64,000 nt of DNA, from contig NZ_JAKLJA010000003.1 of the NCBI RefSeq assembly GCF_022213065.1, forward strand, positions 186,001-250,000, in the 5' to 3' direction. Shown here piece after piece: positions 1-9,939 of the stretch (position 1 is the first letter of the stretch; the number at the start of each line of letters is the position of its first letter). Source of the stretch: Paraburkholderia tagetis. Its GTDB lineage: Bacteria > Pseudomonadota > Gammaproteobacteria > Burkholderiales > Burkholderiaceae. Both the position numbers and the translations under genes were made by a program. Below the pieces are notes generated by a model. It made no database searches and was not told where the DNA came from. It was given only the letters and a program-made list of their open reading frames with translations.

Positions 1-298
1 GGTGCCGTCGGGCACGCGCGTCTCGACCTACCAGAACCCCGAGTACAAGAAGGCCGCGCCGTTTTCGGACTTCGTGCTGAAGGCGATCCAGAGCGCCGAC
101 CCGACGCACCCGACTGCCAAGCCGGTGCCGTACACGGGTGTCCAGTTCGTCGGTATTCCTGAGTTCCAGTCGTTCGGCACGGTCGTGGGCCAGAGCATCG
201 CCGGTGCCGTGGCGGGCCAGATGAGCGTCGATCAGGCGCTCGCCGCCGGCAACGCCACCGCCGAGCGCGCCGTGAAGCAGGCCGGTTACCAGAAATAG
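1..298 (+). CDS. Polyol/sugar ABC transporter substrate-binding protein, C-terminal part
   Basis: Only the last 98 or so residues are in the window; the gene starts upstream. The fragment has the look of the C-terminal lobe of a family 1 extracellular solute-binding protein: a segment reading FVGIPEFQSFGTVVGQSIAG, then the alanine-rich final helix in which binding proteins count repeats of a transported sugar's lobe, ending at TAG 296-298. It is followed by two inner-membrane permease genes and an ATPase of the sorbitol/mannitol/arabinitol type, so it should be the periplasmic receptor for that importer. The ligand cannot be read from this fragment; the dalD and xylB genes nearby suggest a pentitol such as D-arabinitol. 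Confidence 0.8.
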   Translation, partial: VPSGTRVSTYQNPEYKKAAPFSDFVLKAIQSADPTHPTAKPVPYTGVQFVGIPEFQSFGTVVGQSIAGAVAGQMSVDQALAAGNATAERAVKQAGYQK

Positions 299-334
299 GC
301 GTAGAAGTAAGCGCCGAAGTAAGCGCAGCAAGTC

Positions 335-410
335 ACTGCACTCCAGCGCACCGGCAGTAGCAGTGCAGTAGAAGCGAAGGGCGCGCCGGGCCGCACGGCA
401 CGGCGCCCCT
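335..410 (+). other. Intergenic hairpins between binding-protein and permease genes
   Basis: The 170 bp between the binding-protein stop and the permease start holds ACTGCACT (335-342) facing AGTGCAGT (362-369), and just downstream a GC-rich self-complementary stretch (about 378-410, GGGCGC... CGGCGCCC). Such stem-loops after a binding-protein gene usually protect its mRNA so that the receptor is made in excess over the membrane parts. A direct repeat of GAAGTAAGCGC lies at 304-326. Function is inferred from position only. Confidence 0.4.
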
Positions 411-471
411 CTCGCGAAGCAGATGCGGCGCCGTGCCCTGAGCTGCCGCGTAACAGAGAAGGGTGGTCCTC

Positions 472-1416
472 ATGCGTCATCTCCATCTTCCCATGCCCCT
501 GTTCAATAATCGAGCGCGAGCGCCTAAGCCGCAGCGCGTGGAGACGCGCCGTTCGGCGTCGCGCTGGCTGGTCTCGCCGTCTGTCGCGGTTTTGCTGCTG
601 TGGATGACGATTCCACTCGCGATGACGATCTGGTATTCGTTCACGCGCTACAACCTGCTCAATCCCGATCTCAAGGGCTTCGCGGGCTTCGACAACTACA
701 CGTTCCTCGTCACCGACCCGTCGTTCTGGCCGTCGATCTTCCACACGGTGGAGCTAATCGTGGCGGTGCTCGTGATCACCGTGGTCGGCGGCGTGCTGAT
801 GGCGGTGCTGTTCGACCGCAAGTTCGTCGGGCAGGGCGTGGCGCGCCTCTTCGCCATCGCGCCGTTCTTCGTGATGCCCACGGTTTCCGCGCTGATCTGG
901 AAGAACATGATCCTGCATCCGGTGTACGGCCTCGTGGCCATCGCGATGCGCGCGATGGGCATGACGCCCATCGACTGGTTCGCCAACTATCCGCTCACCG
1001 CGGTCATCATGATCGTGGCGTGGCAGTGGCTGCCGTTCGCTTTCCTGATTCTCTTCACGGCGATCCAGTCGCTCGACCAGGAGCAGAAGGAAGCGGCGAA
1101 GATCGACGGCGCTGGCGCGATCGCCATGTTCTTCTACATCACGCTGCCGCACCTGCGCCGCGCGATTGCCGTGGTGGTGATGATGGAGAGCATTTTCCTG
1201 CTGTCGATTTTCGCGGAGATCTATACGACCACGAGCGGCGGTCCCGGCAACGCGACCACCAACCTCACTTACCTGATCTACTCGATGGGCCTGCAGCAGT
1301 TCGACGTGGGCATCGCGTCGGCGGGCGGCATTCTGGCCGTCGTGCTCGCGAACATCGTGTCGTTCTTCCTCGTGCGCATGCTCGCGCGCAACCTCAAAGG
1401 GGAGTATGAAAAATGA
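472..1416 (+). CDS. Polyol/sugar ABC transporter permease (MalF-like)
   Basis: Inner-membrane permease of the carbohydrate uptake (CUT1) ABC family, about 314 residues with six predicted membrane helices. The EAA loop that docks the ATPase is visible as EAAKIDGAGAIAMFFYITLP near residue 205-225. The ATG at 472 follows AGAAGGG at a good distance; a GTG at 463 is in frame but too close to that ribosome site. It ends overlapping the next permease start (ATGA-type overlap at 1413-1416), so both are translated together. It resembles SmoF/MtlF of sorbitol-mannitol importers; the sugar is inferred from the locus. Confidence 0.9.
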   Translation: MRHLHLPMPLFNNRARAPKPQRVETRRSASRWLVSPSVAVLLLWMTIPLAMTIWYSFTRYNLLNPDLKGFAGFDNYTFLVTDPSFWPSIFHTVELIVAVLVITVVGGVLMAVLFDRKFVGQGVARLFAIAPFFVMPTVSALIWKNMILHPVYGLVAIAMRAMGMTPIDWFANYPLTAVIMIVAWQWLPFAFLILFTAIQSLDQEQKEAAKIDGAGAIAMFFYITLPHLRRAIAVVVMMESIFLLSIFAEIYTTTSGGPGNATTNLTYLIYSMGLQQFDVGIASAGGILAVVLANIVSFFLVRMLARNLKGEYEK

Positions 1417-2291
1417 GCCAGGTTACCGCTTCGCCCGTTCGCGCACCCGAGTCTCCGCACGCCGTCAACCGCTCCTCGCCGCTCCAGTTCATCGGGCGCG
1501 TCGTGCCGGGGCTGCTTGCATGGATCATCGCGCTCGCGCTGTTCTTCCCGATCTTCTGGATGACGATCACGGCATTCAAGACCGAGCAGCAGGCGTATGT
1601 CCCGTCGCTGTTCTTCATCCCGACGCTCGACAGCTTCCGCGAGGTCTTCGCGCGCAGCAACTACTTCGCGTTCGCCTGGAATTCGGTGCTGATCTCGGCG
1701 GGCGTGACCGTCGTCTGCCTGATTCTCGCCGTGCCCGCGGCCTACGCGATGGCGTTCTTCCCGAACCGGCGCACGCAGGGGATTCTCCTGTGGATGCTCT
1801 CCACGAAGATGATGCCTTCGGTGGGCGTGCTCGTGCCGATCTACCTCTTGTGGAAGAACTCCGGGCTGCTCGACACCGTGAGCGGGCTCGTGATCGTCTA
1901 CACGCTCATCAATCTGCCGATTGCGGTGTGGATGGCCTACACGTACTTCAACGAGATTCCCAAGGACATTCTCGAAGCCGGGCGCATGGACGGCGCGGCC
2001 ACGTGGCAGGAGATCGTTTATCTGCTCATGCCGATGTCGGTGCCGGGGCTGGCATCCACCGCGCTTCTACTGATCATTCTTTCGTGGAACGAAGCATTCT
2101 GGAGCATCAATCTGTCGAGCTCCAACGCGGCGCCGCTCACCGTGTTCATCGCTTCGTATTCGAGTCCCGAGGGGCTGTTCTGGGCGAAGCTCTCGGCGGC
2201 CTCGCTGCTGGCGGTGGCGCCCGTGCTGATCGTCGGCTGGCTCTCGCAGAAGCAGCTCGTGCGCGGTCTCACGTTTGGCGCGGTCAAGTAA
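1413..2291 (+). CDS. Polyol/sugar ABC transporter permease (MalG-like)
   Basis: Second CUT1 permease, 292 residues, partner of the preceding one. It has a cytoplasmic N terminus, a first helix at about residues 30-55, further helices to about 280, and the EAA motif as EAGRMDGAATWQEIVYLLMP near residue 190-205. The start overlaps the upstream stop. It resembles SmoG/MtlG. With its partner it forms the membrane channel of the importer whose ATPase is at 3127-4245; only one gene, the HAD phosphatase, stands between. Confidence 0.9.
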   Translation: MSQVTASPVRAPESPHAVNRSSPLQFIGRVVPGLLAWIIALALFFPIFWMTITAFKTEQQAYVPSLFFIPTLDSFREVFARSNYFAFAWNSVLISAGVTVVCLILAVPAAYAMAFFPNRRTQGILLWMLSTKMMPSVGVLVPIYLLWKNSGLLDTVSGLVIVYTLINLPIAVWMAYTYFNEIPKDILEAGRMDGAATWQEIVYLLMPMSVPGLASTALLLIILSWNEAFWSINLSSSNAAPLTVFIASYSSPEGLFWAKLSAASLLAVAPVLIVGWLSQKQLVRGLTFGAVK

Positions 2292-2322
2292 CGCCGCAAA
2301 CAAGAAGCACAAGGACCCACTC

Positions 2323-3009
2323 ATGACCATTCAGGCCTTGATCTGCGACTGCGACGGCGTGCTGATCGACAGCGAAGCCGTGGCCGCGCGTGTGCTGGTG
2401 CGCGAGCTCGAAACGCGCTGGCCGGGCGCTGCAATCGCGCCAGTGTTGATGCCGCTGCTCGGCCAGCGCATCGAGCGCGTGCTGGGCGGCGCGAGCGAGG
2501 CGCTCGGCCGGCGGCTGACGTCCGCGGATGTCGACGCGATTCGCGCCGTGGCCGAAACCGAAGCGGCACAAGCGCCGCTCTTTCCCGGCGTGAGCGCGGC
2601 ACTGGAGGCCGTCGCGCTCACGAAGGCCTGCGCGAGCAACAGTTACGCGGCAGTGGTGCGCCGCGTGCTGGAGCGCAATGGCCTCGCGCGCTTCTTTGGC
2701 GAGCGGATCTACTGTGCCGATATGGTGGCGAGACCCAAGCCCGCGCCGGATGTCTATCTCGCGGCGGCGCAGGGGCTGGGCATCGCGCCCGAGAGCTGCC
2801 TCGTGGTGGAAGACAGCGTGGCGGGCGTGAGCGCGGCGCGCGCGGCGGGCATGACCGTGCTCGGCTTCGTGGGCGGCGCGCACGTGGGCGGCGATGCGCA
2901 CGCGCTCGAGTTGCGCGACATGGGTGCGCAGGCGATTTTCGACGACATGCGCGCGCTGCCCGCGCTGGTGGCGGAGTGGATACAGAAGGCGGAGGCACGC
3001 GCGCACTGA
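2323..3009 (+). CDS. HAD-superfamily (subfamily IA) phosphatase
   Basis: 228-residue haloacid-dehalogenase hydrolase of the beta-phosphoglucomutase/sugar-phosphatase type. Motif I is DCDGVLIDSE near the N terminus (first Asp is the nucleophile), motif II the CASNS segment near residue 105, the motif III lysine lies in ARPKPAPDVY, and motif IV is the VVEDSVAG acid pair. ATG 2323 is chosen because the family begins right before motif I; it lies 31 bp after the permease stop. Sitting inside the transporter operon, it probably dephosphorylates a polyol or sugar phosphate, perhaps a dead-end product of the imported polyol. The substrate is not visible in the sequence. Confidence 0.85.
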   Translation: MTIQALICDCDGVLIDSEAVAARVLVRELETRWPGAAIAPVLMPLLGQRIERVLGGASEALGRRLTSADVDAIRAVAETEAAQAPLFPGVSAALEAVALTKACASNSYAAVVRRVLERNGLARFFGERIYCADMVARPKPAPDVYLAAAQGLGIAPESCLVVEDSVAGVSAARAAGMTVLGFVGGAHVGGDAHALELRDMGAQAIFDDMRALPALVAEWIQKAEARAH

Positions 3010-3126
3010 GCGTGGCTTTCCGGCAAGACGAATCGCGATCGAATGGTCGACTGGTGATCGAATCGTAATGAAGCGCGGCGTGCGGGCAAGCGTCCCTGAG
3101 CGCCGCAACGAATGGAGACATACATC

Positions 3127-4236
<1,110 letters not shown>

Positions 4237-4245
<9 letters not shown>

Positions 4246-4276
4246 AGCGGCTTGAAGCGGCTTGAGGCGTCTTGAG
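4237..4276 (+). repeat. 10-bp tandem repeat beginning in the ATPase stop codon
   Basis: Four head-to-tail units of GCGGCTTGAA (last two changed to GCGGCTTGAG and GCGTCTTGAG). The first unit contains the TGA of the ABC ATPase gene, so each further unit carries another copy of that coding end. Confidence 0.85.
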
Positions 4277-4351
4277 AGACCGGCGCCGCTTCGGTTCAGA
4301 GGCGGCGCCATCACAGTTGTCGCAGAGGGGGCCTGAATCAAGGCCTTATAT

Positions 4352-4376
4352 GCCCGCTTTCGAGCGGGCTTTTTTT
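4352..4376 (+). terminator. Rho-independent terminator of the ABC transporter operon
   Basis: Stem GCCCGCT (4352-4358) and AGCGGGC (4363-4369) around a TTCG tetraloop, followed by seven T. It closes the rightward transporter operon before the converging regulator gene. Confidence 0.9.
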
Positions 4377-4437
4377 GCGCCTGGGTTAGCCGCCAGTACG
4401 CGGGTACAAGTAGGCGGATACACCGGGTACGACAACT

Positions 4438-5391
4438 TCAGCCCTCATCCCCCAGCGCCGCCCGTGCGCATTCCTCATCGGTCACGAGCCCCGAAAGCCA
4501 GCCGCCCTTGAGCGCTGCGATCACTGCCTCGCGCTTGCGCGCGCCGCCCGCGAAGCCGATGGTGGGGCGCTTGGGCGGCGCATCCAGATGCAGGCTCGTC
4601 ACGCGTCTTCCGGTAGGGGAATCCACGCGCTTGCCGCGTGTATCAATCGGCAGTCCTAGCATTTCTGCAATCGCGCCAAGACGCATCAACTCGTGTACTT
4701 CGTCGGTTGTGAGGAAGCCGTCCTCATGCAGCGGGCAATGCTCGCCGATATTGCCGATACCCACGAACGCCACATCGGCTTCGCCCGACAGCGACTCGAC
4801 GATGCGGTAGAGCCGGTGATTGCACCACTGCGCGCGCTCGGCCTCGTTGTCGGCGATGAGCGGCGCGGGCAGCAGGAAATGCTTGCCGCCGGTTTTCTCG
4901 GAGATGTGCAGCGCCACGTCGTAGCGGTTCGACGAGCCATCCTGCGCGATCGCGCCCACCATCGAGACGAGGCGGTGCTGCGGCCGCTCGAGCTGGGCGA
5001 TCTGGTCGACGGCCGCCTTGAGCGTGCGTCCGCTGCTGACCGCCACGACCATCGGCCGCTCTTCGGTCAGATAGCGCTCCATCACCTGGGCGCCGGCCAC
5101 CGCGAGCTTGCGGTCGATGGCCTCCTGCGTGTCGCCGTCCACGGGCACCACTTCGCACATCGCGAGGCCGTAGCGCTTCGAGAGCCGGTCCGCGAGTGCG
5201 AGGCAGTCGGCCAGTTGATGATCGACGCGCACGCGAATCAGGTTCTTTTCGACCGCGAACGCAACGAGGCGCTGCGCAACCGGGCGCGAAACCTGGAGCT
5301 TTTCGGCGATCTCGTTCTGGGTGTTGCCGGCCACGTAGTAGAGCCAGGCGGCGCGAGTGGCGAGATCGAGTTTTTCGGTGGACTTGGGCAC
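4438..5391 (-). CDS. SorC/DeoR-family sugar-binding transcriptional regulator
   Basis: 317-residue regulator. An N-terminal helix-turn-helix covers about residues 12-50 (NTQNEIAEKLQVSRPVAQRL), followed by the SorC sugar-binding domain, which is related to sugar-phosphate isomerases and carries the typical segment VAVSSGRTLKAAVDQ and the FVGIGNIG loop. It is the last gene of the leftward unit dalD-xylB-regulator, about 105 bp after xylB. It probably senses a phosphorylated sugar such as D-xylulose 5-phosphate and controls the polyol genes; the effector is inference. Confidence 0.88.
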   Translation of the reverse strand: MPKSTEKLDLATRAAWLYYVAGNTQNEIAEKLQVSRPVAQRLVAFAVEKNLIRVRVDHQLADCLALADRLSKRYGLAMCEVVPVDGDTQEAIDRKLAVAGAQVMERYLTEERPMVVAVSSGRTLKAAVDQIAQLERPQHRLVSMVGAIAQDGSSNRYDVALHISEKTGGKHFLLPAPLIADNEAERAQWCNHRLYRIVESLSGEADVAFVGIGNIGEHCPLHEDGFLTTDEVHELMRLGAIAEMLGLPIDTRGKRVDSPTGRRVTSLHLDAPPKRPTIGFAGGARKREAVIAALKGGWLSGLVTDEECARAALGDEG

Positions 5392-5496
5392 GGTGGTGGT
5401 TGGTGCGGGCTGCGGTGCGAATGCGTGAGCGGATGGCTTGCGTGCTTGTTTGCGAGCTTATGTTTGGGGCGAGTGTACTGGAAACACCCGCCGTGC

Positions 5497-6978
5497 CTAG
5501 GCGAGCTTCTCGCGCGCGGGATCGAACAGGGGCCGCACGTGCCGGTAGAGCGAGCGGTAGGCTTCGAGCCGCTCGCGCAGCGCGGCGTGGCGCGCCGCGT
5601 CGGGCGTGTATTCGGCGGCGACGGGCGCCTTCGCCAGCACTTCGTCGAACGCGCCGCCCGCCGCGAGCCAGCCGAGGCGCGCCGCGCCGAGCGCCGCGCC
5701 CGTCTCGCCGCCGCCGTGCTGGCGCGTGGGCGTGTCGAATGCATCGGCCGCTAGCTGCGCCCAATACGCGCTGCGCGCGCCGCCGCCGAGCATCGAGAGC
5801 GGACCCACTTCGGTGCCCGCCGCGCGCAGCGCGTCGAGACCGTCGGTGAGCGCGAGCGTCACGCCTTCGAGCACGGCATAGCCGAGCAGCGCGCGATCGG
5901 TCGCGTGCGTCATGCCGAAGAACACGCCTTGCGCGTAGGGGTCGTTGTGCGGCGTGCGCTCGCCCGAGAGGTAGGGCAAAAAGAGCGGCGCTTGCGCGAG
6001 CGTCTGTGGCGCGAGGCGCTCGACTTCGGCGAGCAGCGTGGGCTCGTCGGTGCCGGTGAGCTTGCAGACCCAGCGCAGGCAACTGGCCGCCGAGAGCACG
6101 ACGCTCATCTGGTGCCATCGGTCGGGAATCGCGTGGCAAAACGCATGCACGGCCGAGGCCGGATTCGGGCGGAAGCGGTCGCCGATCACGCACAGCACGC
6201 CCGAGGTGCCGAGCGAGACGAAGCCGTCGCCGGGCTGCACGGCGCCGATGCCGATCGCGCTCGTAGCGTTGTCGCCGCCGCCCGCCGCGACCACCACGCC
6301 CTCGCGCAGGCCGAATTCGCGGGCGATCTGCGGCAGCAGCGTGCCCGAAGGCGCGCTGCCTTCGGCGAGCGCGGGCATCTGCGCGCGCGTCATGTTGCAG
6401 GCGTCGAGCAGCGCATCGGACCAGTCGCGCCTCGCGACGTCGAGCCACAGCGTGCCCGCCGCATCGGAGGGATCGGAGACCTTGCCGCCCGTGAGCTTCA
6501 GGCGCAGCCAGTCCTTCGGCAGCAGCACGCAGGCGGTCTTGCGAAAGTGCTCGGGCTCGTGGCGCGCGATCCACAGCAGCTTGGGCGCGGTGAAGCCCGG
6601 CATCGCCAGGTTGCCGGCCACACGATGCAGTTGCGGCGCGCGTGCGGTGAGCTCGGCGCATTCGTCGACGGCGCGCATGTCGTTCCAGAGGATCGCGGGG
6701 CGCAGCACGGTATCGTGCTCGTCGAGCAGCACCGCGCCGTGCATCTGCCCCGAGAGGCCGATGCCGCGCACCTGGGCGAATTCGTGCGGATGTTTCTCGC
6801 GCAGCGCGGCGAGCGCGCGGCGCGTGCCGTCCCACCAGTCGGCGGGATCCTGCTCGGCCCAGCGCGGCTGCGGGCGCGAAACGGTGAACGGCGAGCCCGC
6901 GGTGCCGATTGCGCGGCCGTCGGGTGCGAGCAGCAGAACTTTTACTTCGGAGGTGCCGAGGTCGATGCCGAGATACAT
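5497..6978 (-). CDS. xylB: Xylulokinase
   Basis: FGGY-family kinase of 493 residues that phosphorylates D-xylulose to D-xylulose 5-phosphate. The N-terminal phosphate loop is MYLGIDLGTSEVKVLLL; the substrate region includes LSGQMHG near residue 75 and DASD-like segments around 235; the FGGY C-terminal ATP region shows LGGGARSAYWAQLAADAF near 395. Length matches bacterial XylB. It lies about 140 bp downstream of dalD on the same strand, which supplies its substrate from D-arabinitol. DalK-type arabinitol-locus xylulokinases are the same enzyme class. Confidence 0.93.
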   Translation of the reverse strand: MYLGIDLGTSEVKVLLLAPDGRAIGTAGSPFTVSRPQPRWAEQDPADWWDGTRRALAALREKHPHEFAQVRGIGLSGQMHGAVLLDEHDTVLRPAILWNDMRAVDECAELTARAPQLHRVAGNLAMPGFTAPKLLWIARHEPEHFRKTACVLLPKDWLRLKLTGGKVSDPSDAAGTLWLDVARRDWSDALLDACNMTRAQMPALAEGSAPSGTLLPQIAREFGLREGVVVAAGGGDNATSAIGIGAVQPGDGFVSLGTSGVLCVIGDRFRPNPASAVHAFCHAIPDRWHQMSVVLSAASCLRWVCKLTGTDEPTLLAEVERLAPQTLAQAPLFLPYLSGERTPHNDPYAQGVFFGMTHATDRALLGYAVLEGVTLALTDGLDALRAAGTEVGPLSMLGGGARSAYWAQLAADAFDTPTRQHGGGETGAALGAARLGWLAAGGAFDEVLAKAPVAAEYTPDAARHAALRERLEAYRSLYRHVRPLFDPAREKLA

Positions 6979-7115
6979 GAGCGCGCGCGAAAGTCGTGAG
7001 GTTGAGGCGCTACTTTAGCCGCGTGCGCCGGGCCGCGCCATGCGCGCCGACCCAGGGGCACGGTGCATATGGCGCGGCGTGAGAGCGGTCAAGGGCGAAC
7101 CCGCCCGGTGCGCGC

Positions 7116-8561
7116 TCAGACGCTGCATCCGCGCTTCGCGAGCCAGGCATCCACGCGCGCGAGCGCGTCGCGCAGGGCGCTTTCGAGCGGCGCGCTGCCC
7201 GCGAGGCTGCCCCAGAGCAGCTTGTCGGCGCAGAACACGGCGAGCGCGTCGTTCGCCTCGTTTGCCTCGTTTGCCTCGTTTGCCTCGAACATCTTCGTCA
7301 CGGCCTTGGCGTCCATCACGCCGTCCTGGTATTGGTACGGCAGCGTGCCCTTGCTCCAGCGCTGCAGGAAGCGCAGGAACAGCGCGGGCAGGATGGCCGT
7401 GGCCGCAGGCGCTGCGCCGGCCGCGATGCGCTGCGCGATGGTCGGCGCGATGAAGCCGGGAATCTTCGAGAAGCCGTCGGCGGCCACGCGCTGATTCGTG
7501 TCCTGGATGTACGGATTGCTGAAGCGTTCGAGCACCACGTCGCGGTATTTCGCGAGATCGAGCGGGCTGGGCGTGAGGCAGGGAATCACGTCTTCGCTCA
7601 CGTACTCGCGCGCGAAGCTGCGAATGTCTGCGTCGTTCGTGCCTTCGTGGATGTAATCGAGCCCGACCAGCGTGCCCGCCCATGCGATGCAGCTATGCGT
7701 CGCGTTGAGGATGCGGATCTTGGCCTCTTCATAAGGCATCACCGACTCGACCATTTCCGCGCCCGCGCGCTCCCATGCGGGACGTCCCGCGCAGAAGTGA
7801 TCTTCGATCACCCATTGGATGAAGGCCTCGCCCATCACGGGGCAGGCGTCGTCGACGCCGGTTGCGGCTTTCACGCGCTCGCGCACGTCGGGCGTGGGGC
7901 GCGGCGTGATGCGGTCGACCATCGAGTCGGGGCAGGCGGTGTGGGCGTCGAACCAGTCGCGCAGCGCCGTCGCGCCGCGCAGCGAGAGGAATTCGCGCAT
8001 GCCCTTGTGAAAGCGCTTGCCGTTGCTGCGCAGGTTATCGCAGGTCTGGAGCGTGACCGCGCACTTGCCGGGATCGCCGCCGCGCGTCATGCGCGCTTCG
8101 AGAATCGCGGCGAGCGCGCCGTAGATCGTGGCGCGGGCGCCGTTGAGGTCGGCGGCGAGGTCGGGGTTCGCGGTGTCGAGACGGTCGTGCTCGTCGAGGT
8201 AATAGCCGCCCTCGGTCACCGTGAATGCGATGATCTTGCAGGCTGGATCGGCGCCGGCCTCGATCAGCGCCGCGAGATCGGCGGACCACGGGAGCACCCG
8301 CGTGATCGAGCGGATCGTCTCGTAGGCGCGCTCGCCCTGCGGCGTGACTGTTTCGAGCGTGTAGGCGCCGTGCTGCGCGGCGAGCGCGTCCATGACGGCG
8401 TTCATGTCGGAACGGATATTGCCGACGCTGAGCGACCATGCGGGCTCGTCGGGCTTGCGCGCGAGATTCACGCGATGCAGATACCACGCCTGATGCGCCC
8501 GGTGAAACGACCCGGCGCCGATGTGCAGGATCACGTTCGCGTTGCTGCGTTCGCTGTCCAT
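7116..8561 (-). CDS. dalD: D-arabinitol 4-dehydrogenase (long-chain mannitol dehydrogenase family)
   Basis: 481-residue NAD-dependent polyol dehydrogenase that oxidises D-arabinitol to D-xylulose. I recognise close agreement with the Klebsiella DalD protein along the whole length: HIGAGSFHRAHQAWYLHR at the N terminus, FTVTEGGYYL, CDNLRSNGKRFH, DRITPRP, GEAFIQWVIEDHF, EEAKIRILNATHSCIAWAG (catalytic lysine region) and QDTNQRVAADGFSKIP. It is some 25 residues longer than the Klebsiella enzyme, partly because of a (Glu-Ala-Asn)x4 repeat at residues 426-437 that the relative lacks. First gene of the leftward unit with xylB and the SorC regulator. Confidence 0.93.
   Translation of the reverse strand: MDSERSNANVILHIGAGSFHRAHQAWYLHRVNLARKPDEPAWSLSVGNIRSDMNAVMDALAAQHGAYTLETVTPQGERAYETIRSITRVLPWSADLAALIEAGADPACKIIAFTVTEGGYYLDEHDRLDTANPDLAADLNGARATIYGALAAILEARMTRGGDPGKCAVTLQTCDNLRSNGKRFHKGMREFLSLRGATALRDWFDAHTACPDSMVDRITPRPTPDVRERVKAATGVDDACPVMGEAFIQWVIEDHFCAGRPAWERAGAEMVESVMPYEEAKIRILNATHSCIAWAGTLVGLDYIHEGTNDADIRSFAREYVSEDVIPCLTPSPLDLAKYRDVVLERFSNPYIQDTNQRVAADGFSKIPGFIAPTIAQRIAAGAAPAATAILPALFLRFLQRWSKGTLPYQYQDGVMDAKAVTKMFEANEANEANEANDALAVFCADKLLWGSLAGSAPLESALRDALARVDAWLAKRGCSV
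7251..7286 (-). repeat. In-frame 9-bp tandem repeat in dalD (EAN x4)
   Basis: Four units of GTTTGCCTC on the plus strand (first unit GTTCGCCTC) encode Glu-Ala-Asn four times near the DalD C terminus. Units are nearly identical, so expansion is recent. Confidence 0.9.
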
Positions 8562-8621
8562 ATGTGTCTCCTGAGATTAGCGTCATGCGCGCTTTGTGCG
8601 CGTCTATGCTCGGCGCGTGTG

Positions 8622-8651
8622 TGAACAATTGACCAATCGATGAACGAATGA
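8622..8651 (-). promoter_or_regulatory. Candidate operator upstream of dalD
   Basis: Two direct repeats, TGAACAATTGA (8622-8632) and TGAACGAATGA (8641-8651), start 19 bp apart, about two helical turns, in the AT-richer stretch 60-90 bp before the dalD start. They are a plausible binding site for the SorC-type regulator at the end of the operon. Confidence 0.4.
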
Positions 8652-8915
8652 TCGTATCCGGTCGCGCGAAAGTCAAGACGGCTTAGGTGGGTTTTTGGTG
8701 ACGCGCCGCAGGCGCCTTACGATGCACAGCCGCGTGTCAGGTCACGCTGGCCGGGCGTGCGGCGGCAATGTTGTGGCGCACAAACGGGCGGCAAGGGGAT
8801 GCAAACGGGGCGCAGCGGGACGCAAGCGGGGCGCGAGCAGGCAGGAAGCGAGCAGGCAGGAAGCAAGCAGGAAGCGGGAAGGGCGCAGCCGGGCCGCAGC
8901 GTCGCGCTGCAAGCC
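8652..8915. other. Non-coding stretch with purine-rich tandem repeats
   Basis: Between the dalD control region and the end of miaA I see no gene. It contains a 15-bp unit GAGCAGGCAGGAAGC in two exact copies (8835-8864) plus a shortened third, and related GCAAGCGGGGC-type repeats before it. It is downstream of miaA on the minus strand. Confidence 0.6.
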
Positions 8916-9932
8916 TCAGCCTTGGGTGCCAGCCACCGCTGAGATGGCGGCGACAGCCTGCGCGGTCGCGTCGGCCGCGCAGCAATCGATAACGATGCGT
9001 TCGGGCATCGCGCGCAGCCACGTGAGCTGACGCTTGCAGAGCTGGCGCGTGGCGAACACGCCTTTGTCGCGCATCGTGGCGTAGTCGATGGCGCCGTCGA
9101 GGTATTCCCACGCCTGGCGATAGCCCACGCAGCGCATCGACGGCAGATTCGGATCGAGATCGCCACGCGCGCGCAGCGCCTTCACTTCGTCGAGGAAGCC
9201 GGCGGCGAGCATGGCGTCGAAGCGTTGCTCGATGCGTTTGTGCAGTACGCCGCGATCCGAAGGCTCGAGCGCGATGGGCACGAAACGGTAGCGCGCTGCT
9301 TCGTCCTCTTGCACGGCGTTCGAGCGCGGCGCGGCCAGCAGCGCCGACATCGGCTGCCCGGAAAGCATGAAGATTTCGAGCGCGCGCTGGATACGCTGCG
9401 AGTCGTTCGGCGCGAGGCGCGCGGCCGTGGGCGGATCGACTTGTGCAAGACGCGCGTGGAGCGCGGGCCAGCCGTCGCGCGCGGCTTCGGCGTCGAGCTG
9501 CGCACGCACGGCGGGGTCCGCGCCGGGCAGGTCGTTGAGCCCTTGCGTGAGCGCCTTGTAGTAGAGCATCGTGCCGCCCACGAGCAACGGCAGGTTGCCG
9601 CGCGCGAGGATCTCGCCGGTCACGCGCAGGGCGTCGGCACGAAAGTTGGCGGCGGAGTAGGCATCGGCGGGATCGACGATATCGATCAGATGATGCGCGG
9701 CCGCCGCGCGCTCCTCGGCGCTCGGCTTGGCCGTGCCGATATCCATGCCGCGATAGACGAGCGCCGAATCGACGCTGACGATCTCGACTTCGCGCCCGCA
9801 TGCCGCGTTGGCGTGCTGTGCCGCCGTGTGTGCCGCCGTTTGTGCCGCATACGCGAGCGCGGCCGCTGTCTTGCCCGAGGCCGTGGGGCCGAGCAGACAC
9901 GCGATGGGCAATGCTTCACTGGATTGCTTCAT
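8916..9932 (-). CDS. miaA: tRNA dimethylallyltransferase
   Basis: 338-residue enzyme that adds a dimethylallyl group to A37 of tRNAs reading codons that begin with U. The P-loop is GPTASGKT (about residue 16) and the DMAPP/substrate-binding segment is [17 protein letters not shown]. Further family motifs are [12 protein letters not shown] and [12 protein letters not shown]. It starts 7 bp after the mutL stop, so the two are co-transcribed, the usual mutL-miaA order. The C-terminal end is rich in alanine and threonine, and low-complexity repeats follow the stop codon. Confidence 0.96.
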   Translation of the reverse strand: MKQSSEALPIACLLGPTASGKTAAALAYAAQTAAHTAAQHANAACGREVEIVSVDSALVYRGMDIGTAKPSAEERAAAAHHLIDIVDPADAYSAANFRADALRVTGEILARGNLPLLVGGTMLYYKALTQGLNDLPGADPAVRAQLDAEAARDGWPALHARLAQVDPPTAARLAPNDSQRIQRALEIFMLSGQPMSALLAAPRSNAVQEDEAARYRFVPIALEPSDRGVLHKRIEQRFDAMLAAGFLDEVKALRARGDLDPNLPSMRCVGYRQAWEYLDGAIDYATMRDKGVFATRQLCKRQLTWLRAMPERIVIDCCAADATAQAVAAISAVAGTQG

Positions 9933-9939
9933 GAGTGCT

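Noticed and set aside
4724..6835. A 703-codon minus-strand frame
   Set aside because: Overlaps xylB and the SorC regulator in another frame; no domains.
7039..7115. Small gene between xylB and dalD
   Set aside because: The frames there are short continuations of dalD shadow frames with no ribosome site.
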